Part shown: piece after piece, positions 5,834-13,142 of the stretch
Layout: every line of letters starts with the position of its first letter
How positions within the stretch are numbered: the first letter of the stretch is position 1
Notes under the pieces: model-generated
Seen by the model: only the letters and a program-made list of their open reading frames with translations
Databases searched by the model: none
Told to the model about the DNA's origin: nothing
Program-made: the position numbers and the translations under genes
Assembly: GCA_046727855.1 (NCBI GenBank)
Contig: JBKPDL010000113.1
Coordinates: 1 to 13,199 of the forward strand
Direction: 5' to 3'
Length of the DNA stretch: 13,199 bases
From: DASPWV01 sp046727855
Lineage (GTDB): Bacteria > Acidobacteriota > Vicinamibacteria > Vicinamibacterales > UBA2999

Positions 5834-5917
5834 ATCCGCGTTTCATCTGCGTGTATCTGCGTTCCATCTGCGTTCCATCTGCGTTCCATCTGCGTTCCAT
5901 CTGCGTTCCATACGCGT
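5834..5917 (-). repeat. Short tandem array of ACGCAGAT core, 11-base period (right arm, inverted)
   Basis: On the plus strand the core reads ATCTGCGT, so the ACGCAGAT sense lies on the minus strand. Cores begin at 5834 (degenerate), 5845, 5855, 5866, 5877, 5888, 5899 and 5910 (degenerate), with spacings of 11, 10, 11, 11, 11, 11 and 11. The middle units are exact copies of ATCTGCGTTCC. The array runs from twelve bases upstream of the methyltransferase start to the stop codon of the PIG-V-like gene. Relative to the array at 4982-5048 it is inverted, so a transcript across both could pair with itself around the methyltransferase message. Confidence 0.85.
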
Positions 5918-7057
5918 TCAAAAAAGCGGATGCACTGTCACGAACAACGCCATGCAGATCGCATACAGCATCGCGAACACCGCGATCAGCGTCGTGTGCG
6001 TGACCTCGCTCCGCACGCTCGCGAGCGCGAGGGCGAGCGGAAACTGCACCGAGGCGTAGCGCCCGAGACCCTCGAGCTGCCCCGACGAGAGCGGCAAGAT
6101 CAATCCGCCCGCGACGATCAGCGCGTAACCCGTGCCGAATCGCTTGACGATCAGCGGCAGCAGCACGAAGGCACCGACCGCCGCGAGCGTGTTGAGCGTG
6201 TCATACGGCGCTATCCCGTCACTCAAATAGGTGAACGGCCGCGTCACCAGCGCGCGGAGAACGGTAAACGGCATCGCGACAGGATTCTGGCCGGGCGCGT
6301 AGTTCCAATGCGTAATCGCGTCGTACCACGCAAACGGGGTTCCACTCACCACATAGTTGTAGACGCAATAGGCGCCAATCCCGAGGAGCGTTCCCGCCAC
6401 CGCGATCGCCGCGAGCACGCGGTCGCGCCGGTTCCCGCCCGCTGCCCGCCACGCAATCCATGCGAGTCCTGGCACCGCCATCACGCCGGTAACGCGAGTG
6501 GCCGTCATTGCCGCTCCGGCCAAAGCGCCCCAGGCCCACTGACGGGTGCGGAACGCGTAGGCGGCGCCAACCAATCCAAGAAAGAACAGGCTCTCCGAAT
6601 AAACCACGCCGAAGAAGTACGCGAAGGGAAATATCGCGGCGTATAGGACGGCACGGAGCGTGCCCCGCTCGTCGAGATCGAGCCGTGCGAGCTTGTACAA
6701 GACAACCATCGCGGCGGCGAACGCGAGCCACGACACCACGACACCCGCGAAATAAAAATCCTCCTGGCGCGAGCCAAGCAGCGTGCCGCCCGCGCGCATC
6801 ATCATCGGGTAGAGCGGAAAGAACGCGAGATTGTTCCGGCCACCGGCGCCGTAGACGTATCCCTTCGACGCGATCCCGTGGTACCAGCCCGCGTCGTAGC
6901 GCGCAAACGCGTCCCAAAAGGCGTGCGGCGTGCGGAACACGGTGAATCCCTGGTTCTGCAGCGGCGGAAACGTTTCGTTGGCAAGAAACGCCAGCAACGC
7001 CGAGAAGACGCGAAACAGAATGGCTGCGATGAAAATTCGCGAGGAAACCGGCAGCAA
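5918..7057 (-). CDS. PIG-V-like GT-C membrane glycosyltransferase
   Basis: Predicted polytopic membrane enzyme that transfers a sugar, mannose in the eukaryotic PIG-V relatives, from a polyprenyl-phosphate carrier on the non-cytosolic face. The 379 residues hold about eight to ten hydrophobic segments. Family marks are FARYDAGWYHGIASKGY (51-67, first-loop Asp at 55), NLAFFPLYP (76-84), VVYSESLFFLG (151-161), ATRVTG (186-191) and the late GRYASVQFPLALAL (332-345), where R and Y are conserved in PIG-V relatives. The start is TTG at 7057-7055, as no ATG lies before the first membrane helix. A TAAAAT hexamer lies nine bases before it. The preceding ORF on the same strand ends seven bases upstream. 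Donor and acceptor are unknown. Confidence 0.75.
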   Translation of the reverse strand: MLPVSSRIFIAAILFRVFSALLAFLANETFPPLQNQGFTVFRTPHAFWDAFARYDAGWYHGIASKGYVYGAGGRNNLAFFPLYPMMMRAGGTLLGSRQEDFYFAGVVVSWLAFAAAMVVLYKLARLDLDERGTLRAVLYAAIFPFAYFFGVVYSESLFFLGLVGAAYAFRTRQWAWGALAGAAMTATRVTGVMAVPGLAWIAWRAAGGNRRDRVLAAIAVAGTLLGIGAYCVYNYVVSGTPFAWYDAITHWNYAPGQNPVAMPFTVLRALVTRPFTYLSDGIAPYDTLNTLAAVGAFVLLPLIVKRFGTGYALIVAGGLILPLSSGQLEGLGRYASVQFPLALALASVRSEVTHTTLIAVFAMLYAICMALFVTVHPLF

Positions 7058-7064
7058 CGGCCCG

Positions 7065-7421
7065 CTATTTTACGCGAGCCGGACCGGCAATCGGGTCGAG
7101 CACCAGGACCTGCGCCGCCGATTCCGGCGCTTCGCTGATCTCGAGTCTGCCGGCAATCAGATCCGCGCCGCGGAGCTCGCCAAGCCGGCCGCGATCCGCT
7201 GAGCGCAGCTCGTAGGTCACCTCCGGCTTGACACCGTGCAGAAACCCGCGGATCGGATCGTGGGCGCCGTTTGCAAAGGCAAAGATCAGCGTTCCGCCCA
7301 TCGCGGGGACGACCTGTTGGATCACGCTCCATGGGAAAGGACGATATGACGCCGGAAACACCGCACTCAGTCCGGTGAGGTTGTAGCGCACGTGCGCGGC
7401 GGGCGCGCTGCGATCGTCCAT
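7065..7421 (-). CDS. Short ORF resembling a glycosidase C-terminal beta-sandwich (possible remnant)
   Basis: 118 residues, all soluble in character. The order of features recalls the C-terminal beta-sandwich of GH36-type alpha-galactosidase-like enzymes: PWSVIQQV, then GGTLIFAFANG, a GVKPEVTYELRSAD strand, RGADLIAGRLEIS and a final SAAQVLVLDP. A catalytic barrel is absent. In-frame sequence runs only about a dozen codons further upstream before a stop near 7458, so this is either a free-standing small domain or the tail of a lost gene. The ATG at 7421 is the first in-frame start. It ends seven bases before the PIG-V-like gene and could be co-transcribed with it. No Shine-Dalgarno is evident. 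The resemblance is by pattern only. Confidence 0.45.
   Translation of the reverse strand: MDDRSAPAAHVRYNLTGLSAVFPASYRPFPWSVIQQVVPAMGGTLIFAFANGAHDPIRGFLHGVKPEVTYELRSADRGRLGELRGADLIAGRLEISEAPESAAQVLVLDPIAGPARVK
7067..7072 (-). promoter_or_regulatory. -10-like hexamer before the PIG-V-like gene
   Basis: TAAAAT on the minus strand, nine bases before the TTG start and overlapping the end of the preceding ORF. It could start a very short-leader transcript for the glycosyltransferase independent of the ORF upstream. No -35 is seen. Confidence 0.3.
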
Positions 7422-7498
7422 CCACGATACGCTGACTGTCGCCGTAAGACATGCAGGGGATTAGACACGTCGAGCGGCAATATGGTAACAGCACATCG

Positions 7499-9094
7499 AT
7501 GACAAGAACGCGGGCGCTGTCGGTCGCCGTGACATTGTTTGCAGCGATCGGTGTGTTCGGTGTCGGAGTGCACTATGGGGCTTTCGCTGCCGCTGATACC
7601 GATCCCTATGGATATGTCAGCGAAGCGGAATTGATTGCCAGCGGAGCGTTGCGCGTCGATCAGCGTTTTGCCTTGACCATGCCGTGGCGCGAAGCAGAGT
7701 TGTCGTTCATCCCTACCGGGTTCAAGCAAGCGACGATGCCGGGTTTCATGGTGCCGACGTTTCCGCCTGGCCTGCCGCTGATCATGGCTGCGTCGCTGCG
7801 CGTCACGAACAGCCGCGAGGCCGTGTTTTACGTCGTGCCGCTTCTTGGCGCAGTGATGATATGCGCCACAGCCGTACTTGGATGCCAGCTTCGCAGCGAG
7901 CTTGTCGGCGCGAGCGCGGCTGTTCTTCTCGCGACGAGTCCAAGCTTCGTCTTGCAGGTGACCCAGCCGGTGAGCGACGTGCCCGCCGCCGCGTGGTGGA
8001 CACTGAGCGTCATATCCACGGTACACAAGGCGCGGTGGGCGGCTCCGCTAGGCGGCGTCACTACCGCGCTCGCGATCCTCACCCGCCCGAATCTTGTGCC
8101 GCTCGCCGGTGTGCTCGGAGCGTCCTACATGTGGCGCGTATTGCGCGCCGACACGACACAACGTCGGTTCGAACTCTGGCGCACTACCATGTTCAGCGTA
8201 CCGGTCATTGCCGGCTGTGTCGCTGTGGGGGCGATCAATCAATATCTGTACGGCTCGGCGCTTCGCTCAGGTTACGCATCGTTGGAAGAGCTCTATCGCT
8301 GGGAGCACGTCGTGCCTAATCTCGATCGCTACCCGCGCTGGCTCCTGACGACACAGTCGCCGTTCATCTATCTGGGCGTGGCCGCTCCGTTCCTGACACG
8401 CGCCAAATCGTACGCGTGGCTGCTCCTGGCGTTTGCCGCGATCGTGATCCTGTCCTACATTCCGTACGGCTACTTCGAACGCGACAACTGGGGCTATCTG
8501 CGATTCCTGCTTCCTGCATATCCGGCGTTGATCGTGCTCAGTCTCGTCGCTGGCGCCGCCTTGTTGCGCCGAGCCGATCCCGATGCGCGACGTTCCGCAA
8601 TCGTCGCGGTGATTTTTGTGATCGCGCTCGCTGGATGGCAGGCTTATGAGAGTGTTCGACGGAACACGCTCGGCCTGCGTCCGGTCGAGCAGCGCTACGT
8701 AGACGTCGGACGCTATATTGCGACGGGAATGCCGAGCGACGCCGTGTTGATTGCGGCGCTGCACTCCGGCTCGATTCGCTACTACAGCGGCCGCATGACA
8801 ATTTACTATCCCAAGCTGCATTTCACCGAACTCGATCGCGCGGTTGCGGCGCTCACGGGCATGGGCCGGCGGCCTTACTTCGTGCTGGAGCAAGGCGAGG
8901 AAGCGCACTTCCGATGGCAGTTCGGTGCGAACAACGAGCTGGGCGGGCTTGATTGGCCGCCACTTGTCCAATCGACTCGCGGTGCCCGCGTTCATATTTA
9001 CGATCCCGCCGATCGATCGAGATTTCTTGCCGGAATGCCCATCATCACCTACGACATCGATCACGTCGAAAAGCCGATGGTCACGCGGAAGTAA
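7499..9094 (+). CDS. GT-C superfamily membrane glycosyltransferase (GT39/ArnT-like)
   Basis: Predicted multi-pass membrane glycosyltransferase using a lipid-phosphate sugar donor. The 531-residue protein starts with a hydrophobic segment (9-30) and the first external loop AADTDPYGYVSEAELI (31-46) carrying candidate catalytic Asp residues (33 and 35), as in GT-C enzymes. Further marks are PTFPPGLPLIMA (87-98), QPVSD (156-160), LAILTRPNLVPLAG (191-204) and WGYLRFLLPAYPALIVL (331-347). A soluble tail follows from about 400. An upstream in-frame ATG at 7451 would add 16 polar residues before the helix. ATG 7499 is preferred since a TATGGT hexamer (7481-7486) precedes it. The stop overlaps the start of the next gene by one base (TAATG), so the pair is translated together. 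Confidence 0.7.
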   Translation: MTRTRALSVAVTLFAAIGVFGVGVHYGAFAAADTDPYGYVSEAELIASGALRVDQRFALTMPWREAELSFIPTGFKQATMPGFMVPTFPPGLPLIMAASLRVTNSREAVFYVVPLLGAVMICATAVLGCQLRSELVGASAAVLLATSPSFVLQVTQPVSDVPAAAWWTLSVISTVHKARWAAPLGGVTTALAILTRPNLVPLAGVLGASYMWRVLRADTTQRRFELWRTTMFSVPVIAGCVAVGAINQYLYGSALRSGYASLEELYRWEHVVPNLDRYPRWLLTTQSPFIYLGVAAPFLTRAKSYAWLLLAFAAIVILSYIPYGYFERDNWGYLRFLLPAYPALIVLSLVAGAALLRRADPDARRSAIVAVIFVIALAGWQAYESVRRNTLGLRPVEQRYVDVGRYIATGMPSDAVLIAALHSGSIRYYSGRMTIYYPKLHFTELDRAVAALTGMGRRPYFVLEQGEEAHFRWQFGANNELGGLDWPPLVQSTRGARVHIYDPADRSRFLAGMPIITYDIDHVEKPMVTRK

Positions 9095-10830
9095 TGCGAG
9101 CCTCGAACACCGTCGTCGCAGAACGACCGCACGAACTGCCGGATCCGATGAAGCCGGCGGGCGTCACGCGTTCGATGAACTGGCGCGAACTGGCCGTGGT
9201 CACCACATTGTTTACCGTGCTCACGCTGGTATTGACCTATCCGCAGGTCTTATCGCTTTCGACGCACACTGGAACTCACTACGATGCACTGTTCAGTATC
9301 TGGCGACTCGCATGGGTCGCTCATCAACTCATTACGGATCCAGTGCATCTTTTCGACGCCAATATCTTTTACCCCCAGCCCAAAACGCTGACCTATTCCG
9401 ATGCCATGCTTTTGCTCGGAGTGTCAGGAGCGCCGGCGATCTGGGCGGGGTGGCCAGTCGTGGTGGTCTACAACCTGCTGGTGCTCGCGTCGTTCGTCAC
9501 CGCCGCCGTCGCAATGTACGTGTTGATGCGAGCGTTCACGGAATCGCGAATTGCTGCGACGTTCGCCGGCGTTGTGTTCGCGTTTCAATCGTATCGGTTT
9601 GCACATTACCCGCAGATCGAATTGCTCTGGACGTGCTGGATTCCGCTCGCCCTTCTGGCACTTCACCGCTGCATCGAAAATCCTACGTGGCGGAACGGCG
9701 CTCTGCTCGGCCTGATGGTGTCACTGCAGGCGCTTTCGTGTCTGTATTACGCCGTCTTCCTCATTACGTTTCTGCCCGTAATCGCGCTCTGCCTGACCAT
9801 CGCACGGCGCAACGCTCGTCTCTCAACCCTCGCGAAACCGGCGCTGGCATCGATCGTCTGCGCGGCCGCGATGCTAGGGCCGTACAGTCTCCCTTATCTG
9901 CGGAGTAGTGTCCGCGTTGGCACGCGTAGTTTGGAGGACGTGAGCAACTGGAGCCCGAAGCTAGTCAATTACATCAGCGCACAGCACGGACATTGGCTGT
10001 ATCCAACGCCACCTGGCAGCATCGACGCTTTTGAAGGCGTACTGTTTCCTGGCGTGTTGTCGATCGCACTCGCGTGCTGCGGGGTGTTCTTTCTAAAGCC
10101 GCGACGTGTCGTGCTGGCCTACGTGGTGGTTCTCGTTCTCGCATTCGATCTTTCGCTTGGTGTCAACGGTCTGCTCTACGGATGGCTTTATGACGCCATC
10201 CCTCTCTATCGCGGCCTGCGTGTGCCGGCACGCTTGTTTGTCATCGTGGCAGCCGCCCTGGCTGTTCTCGGAGGCATTGGTGTGGCGCGCATCCAGGAGC
10301 GGACACGGCACGGACGCTTGATTGCGCTCGCTCTTGTTCTGTTTGCGATTGTCGAAAGCGTTTCCGCTCCAATTCCACTCGAGGCGGTGCCGACCAGGCA
10401 GCGGCTGTCTCGCTGGCTCGCCAAGCAACCCCGCGGCGCGGTATTCGAGTGGCCGACACCGACGCCTCAAAGCCTCGGTTTTACGCAAGAGCCGCGGTAC
10501 ATGTACCAATCAACGAATCATTGGCAGCCGCTGGTGAACGGGTACAGTGGTCACTCCCCGCTGAGCTATATACGGCTGTTGGATCGTACGAGAACCTTTC
10601 CGAGCGAAGAAGCCGTGCGGTATCTGCAGGATTTTGGTGTTCGTTACGTGATCCTACACAACTTTCCCGATGCAGCTCGCTACACCCAAGTGCGCAACCA
10701 GATCGCCGCCCGCAAGTCGTTGCGGTTTCAATTTAAAGAACTGATTCTCTCGCATGACTCCTTGATCGAAGAGGTCGCAGTGTACTTGTTAGACCCCGTG
10801 AATTCGGCGGTTTCTCCACCTAAGGACTAA
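9094..10830 (+). CDS. Polytopic membrane protein, predicted GT-C-like glycosyltransferase
   Basis: 578-residue membrane protein with about ten to twelve hydrophobic segments. After a 30-residue cytosolic start the first helix (34-54) is followed by a loop, THTGTHYDALFSIWRLAWVA, with an Asp at 64 in the position of the GT-C catalytic residue. Later marks are LFDANIFYPQPKTLTYSD, FQSYRFAHYPQIELLW and YRGLRVPARLFVIV (372-385), then a soluble tail of about 150 residues. Such proteins are often annotated only as hypothetical, so an activity is inferred from fold and from the genes on either side. The ATG at 9094-9096 shares its A with the preceding TAA stop and has GGAAG just before it. An open frame runs further upstream to 8953, but that is a shadow of the preceding gene. 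The 3' end overlaps the convergent gene's 3' end by 11 bases. Confidence 0.65.
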   Translation: MRASNTVVAERPHELPDPMKPAGVTRSMNWRELAVVTTLFTVLTLVLTYPQVLSLSTHTGTHYDALFSIWRLAWVAHQLITDPVHLFDANIFYPQPKTLTYSDAMLLLGVSGAPAIWAGWPVVVVYNLLVLASFVTAAVAMYVLMRAFTESRIAATFAGVVFAFQSYRFAHYPQIELLWTCWIPLALLALHRCIENPTWRNGALLGLMVSLQALSCLYYAVFLITFLPVIALCLTIARRNARLSTLAKPALASIVCAAAMLGPYSLPYLRSSVRVGTRSLEDVSNWSPKLVNYISAQHGHWLYPTPPGSIDAFEGVLFPGVLSIALACCGVFFLKPRRVVLAYVVVLVLAFDLSLGVNGLLYGWLYDAIPLYRGLRVPARLFVIVAAALAVLGGIGVARIQERTRHGRLIALALVLFAIVESVSAPIPLEAVPTRQRLSRWLAKQPRGAVFEWPTPTPQSLGFTQEPRYMYQSTNHWQPLVNGYSGHSPLSYIRLLDRTRTFPSEEAVRYLQDFGVRYVILHNFPDAARYTQVRNQIAARKSLRFQFKELILSHDSLIEEVAVYLLDPVNSAVSPPKD

Positions 10831-12289
10831 CAACGGTCCATCGATACGCGAGAGCATTCGTCCGCTGTATCCATGCCTCGCAGAGTGTTGGTGTGTCCGG
10901 CATGGCACCTTGGTGGTTTAGCCATCCGACGATCCAGCGCACTTCGACCGGAACAGGGTGACAGTCGAGTAGAGGTTGATCGGACTCGCCCATATCTGCG
11001 AAGCGGCCATTGGCATCTCGTTCTCTATCTAATACGGCCTTCGCCTGCGCCTCCCGCACAGCGTAGGCAATTCCGTAATCGCCGCGGGAGCCTCCGCGTT
11101 CACCAAGCCAAAGGCCGGTCGACAGCGTGAGCGCGCAAAGGGCGGCGACGTAGGTCCATCGCCAGAGATGAACCGTTCGCTCCAGCCAGTTCCACCGGAA
11201 GCGGCCATCAAACGCCCCGGCCACCAGAGCAGCAGGCAATGGCGAGAGAACGAGGACATAAAACGGGTAGCTCGGAATCTTGGCCAAAGTGAACACGGCA
11301 ATAACGATCCACCACCAGATGCCAAGCACCGGCAGGCGAAGCGGCCGACGCAACCAACACCAGACGCCATAGCCTGCCAGCGGCACGCCGAACCCCACCG
11401 CGACGTAATACACGATTCGGCGTAAAGGGTGCACGAGAAAGTCGTCGCGATCCGGTCCGAACAGATAGAAGAGATCGATAGGAGAGATCTGCTTCAGTAT
11501 TCGTGTGAGTAATGCCGGTTCAAAGGTCGCCCCCACCGGCCGATTCGTAAACGCTTCAACAGTCAGTGTCCTGAGGTAAGTCAAATACGGGATCCAGAAG
11601 AACGCGTTCAAGACGATGACCGCGATCAAAAGGATGATCTCCACGCGCGCCGGCCGACCGGCTCCGAGTGCGTCGTGGCGAGCCTTACGGTCAACGATCA
11701 ATTGAATGAGGACTGCGACTGGAAGGACGGCGAGAGCAATTGGACCGGTTTGATGCAGCTGGCCAACGATGAGCGTCGCCAAGCCGAGCAAGATTGCCGC
11801 CTGCCACAGTTTGTGTTCTCGGTAGCGCTCGACCGCCCACAAAAGGCACGCGAGTCCAGGTAGGAGAAGATCCTGCGCCCAGAGCTTGCGGCTGAAAAGT
11901 ACAAAGAACGGTGAAACCGCCGTCACGCCAAGGAAAACGAGCGCGCGCTCGCTACCGAAACGCCTTTCAGCCCATCGCCAAAGCGGATACAGCGTGATGG
12001 CGTTGACGACGGCAACCAATGCAGTGGCGCCGACCGGATGCTTGGTGAGCGCCCAAAAAACCGCCATCAGCCAGTTGAACAGCGGCGCATTGGCAATGTG
12101 GTGGGAACTGGGCATGCCGTACTGCGGAACGACGAACGTCGACCACGGACGATCGTTGAGCAGTTGGATTCCGAGATTGAGCGCTTCCTGCTCGTCGCCT
12201 TTGAACTCCATCAAGTCCAGTCTGGCGACGCGCAGCAGCAAGCCAGCGGCGATCAGGACGAAAGCCACGACCTTCGGCCACATCGCCAT
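10820..12289 (-). CDS. ArnT/GT39-like membrane glycosyltransferase
   Basis: 489-residue predicted inner-membrane glycosyltransferase of the dolichyl/undecaprenyl-phosphate sugar type. The first helix (6-24) leads into the loop LDLMEFKGDEQEALNLG, whose GDE (31-33) is the DE pair expected in ArnT/PMT-like catalytic loops. PQYGMPSSHHIANAPLFNWL follows, a common GT39 second-loop pattern. Ten or so further membrane segments run to about 395, then a soluble tail of 90 residues. ATG 12289-12287 precedes a second in-frame ATG six bases later. There is no Shine-Dalgarno, and TATCGT lies nine bases upstream. The stop overlaps the convergent 9094-10830 gene. The 46 bases to the electron-transfer ORF on its 5' side do not show whether it is in that operon. 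Confidence 0.75.
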   Translation of the reverse strand: MAMWPKVVAFVLIAAGLLLRVARLDLMEFKGDEQEALNLGIQLLNDRPWSTFVVPQYGMPSSHHIANAPLFNWLMAVFWALTKHPVGATALVAVVNAITLYPLWRWAERRFGSERALVFLGVTAVSPFFVLFSRKLWAQDLLLPGLACLLWAVERYREHKLWQAAILLGLATLIVGQLHQTGPIALAVLPVAVLIQLIVDRKARHDALGAGRPARVEIILLIAVIVLNAFFWIPYLTYLRTLTVEAFTNRPVGATFEPALLTRILKQISPIDLFYLFGPDRDDFLVHPLRRIVYYVAVGFGVPLAGYGVWCWLRRPLRLPVLGIWWWIVIAVFTLAKIPSYPFYVLVLSPLPAALVAGAFDGRFRWNWLERTVHLWRWTYVAALCALTLSTGLWLGERGGSRGDYGIAYAVREAQAKAVLDRERDANGRFADMGESDQPLLDCHPVPVEVRWIVGWLNHQGAMPDTPTLCEAWIQRTNALAYRWTVVSP

Positions 12290-12367
12290 CTGTTCTACAC
12301 GATACGCGGCCGTCGTGGGAATCCGACGGCTGGAGTTACCGGATCGCTGAGCGCCGCGCAGTCACCA

Positions 12368-12601
12368 TCAAAGCGGAGCCATAGGTAGCCAGCGCCACAA
12401 ATAACGCGGTCGGGTCCTGGCCGCGCAACATCTGAGTGAGCAATTTGAGGCCGACGTGAAACCCCACCAGTGACTGGCCGCGTTGTACTTTTCCGGCACC
12501 TCTTCGCCGTTGAGAATGGCGTCGAGCGCGCCGGCGGCGACGTCCGTCAGCAATAGCAGGCGGCCCGATCCGAGCAGAAATTCACGACGAGGAGTCTCCA
12601 T
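12368..12601 (-). CDS. Tat-signal ORF resembling the start of a 4Fe-4S ferredoxin subunit, broken
   Basis: 77 residues beginning METPRREFLLGSGRLLLLTD, a Tat-like signal with RR at 5-6, then PEKYNAASHWWG (36-47). This pattern resembles the N-terminus of periplasmic 4Fe-4S electron-transfer subunits that follow multihaem cytochromes, where the next residues would hold the first CxxCxxC cluster. Here no cluster motif follows; after WWG the frame goes on to SNCSLRCCAARTR and stops at 12368. One missing base in the GGGG run after TGGT would instead open the frame FHVGLKLLTQMLRG to a hydrophobic end and a TAA at 12336. So either a frameshift or a truncation is likely. The ATG at 12601 has GGAG seven bases upstream and lies fifteen bases after the cytochrome stop. 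The gene may also be a small anchor protein. Confidence 0.5.
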   Translation of the reverse strand: METPRREFLLGSGRLLLLTDVAAGALDAILNGEEVPEKYNAASHWWGFTSASNCSLRCCAARTRPRYLWRWLPMAPL

Positions 12602-12616
12602 TCGGGTTCTCCGCCC

Positions 12617-13072
12617 TCACGAAATGCCCGGCACGTGAGGAGCGTGGCATGTTGAACACTTTTCACCGCCGCTGTGCTCGCCCGGATTGACCTGCGGAAT
12701 TTGCCGAGGTCGACCTGCCGTCGCCTCATGACAACGCGTACACAACGGCACAACGTCGGGGGGCGCAGGCTTCTGCCGGCCCTCCGATGCGACATGCGCC
12801 TCGAGCGGTCTGTGACAGCTTTGACACGCGATCCGGCCGTGACGGGATTTCTTCTCGATGCGGAGTGCGACGACGTCGCTGTGGCAGGTTTCGCAGGTCC
12901 GACCGTCGGCAAAGTGCACCGGCCGCTCGCGCGCCTCGACGACCGCCGCGGCGCGGTAGTGGCCGATCTCTCCGAAGGTGTCGGGCACAAACCAAGGACG
13001 AATGACGAGAAACGCGGCAACTGCCGCGGCAAACAGGCCCGCGAGCCGAAGGAGATGGCCCCAGTCCTTCAT
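12617..13072 (-). CDS. Membrane-anchored tetrahaem c-type cytochrome
   Basis: 151-residue protein predicted to carry electrons at the outer side of the cytoplasmic membrane. An N-terminal uncleaved anchor spans residues 7-28 (LLRLAGLFAAAVAAFLVIRP). Four CxxCH haem-binding sites follow: CETCH (60-64), CQSCH (83-87), CTRCH (111-115) and CSTCH (139-143). Additional histidines at about 38, 53, 79, 93, 133 and 146 could be second haem ligands. Spacing resembles small NrfH/cytochrome c7-like proteins of respiratory complexes. The ATG at 13072 is chosen as first in frame with the anchor directly after it. No strong Shine-Dalgarno is present. The partner subunit would be the downstream Tat-type ORF, so the locus looks like the beginning of a respiratory module whose remaining subunits are not next to it. 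Confidence 0.85.
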   Translation of the reverse strand: MKDWGHLLRLAGLFAAAVAAFLVIRPWFVPDTFGEIGHYRAAAVVEARERPVHFADGRTCETCHSDVVALRIEKKSRHGRIACQSCHRPLEAHVASEGRQKPAPPDVVPLCTRCHEATAGRPRQIPQVNPGEHSGGEKCSTCHAPHVPGIS

Positions 13073-13128
13073 GTGCGCGGCCTGAGCAAAGACGCGGCCA
13101 AGCGCGCAAGGAACGCATCTTTCGGGCG

Positions 13129-13142
13129 GAATTGATCAATTC
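13129..13142. promoter_or_regulatory. 14-base perfect palindrome upstream of the cytochrome gene
   Basis: GAATTGATCAATTC is its own reverse complement, AT-rich in a GC-rich setting, 56 bases before the cytochrome start. It could be a regulator site. One such palindrome in 13 kb is not unexpected by chance, so support is positional only. Confidence 0.2.

Noticed and set aside
4982..5917. CRISPR array
   Set aside because: Repeats are only 8-11 bases with 3-base linkers and no spacers of CRISPR length, and no cas genes are nearby.
5394..6646. Plus-strand frames of 221 and 273 codons crossing the repeat array
   Set aside because: Antisense to the methyltransferase and PIG-V-like genes. The repeated peptide LRSICVPSAFH simply translates the 11-base tandem repeat.
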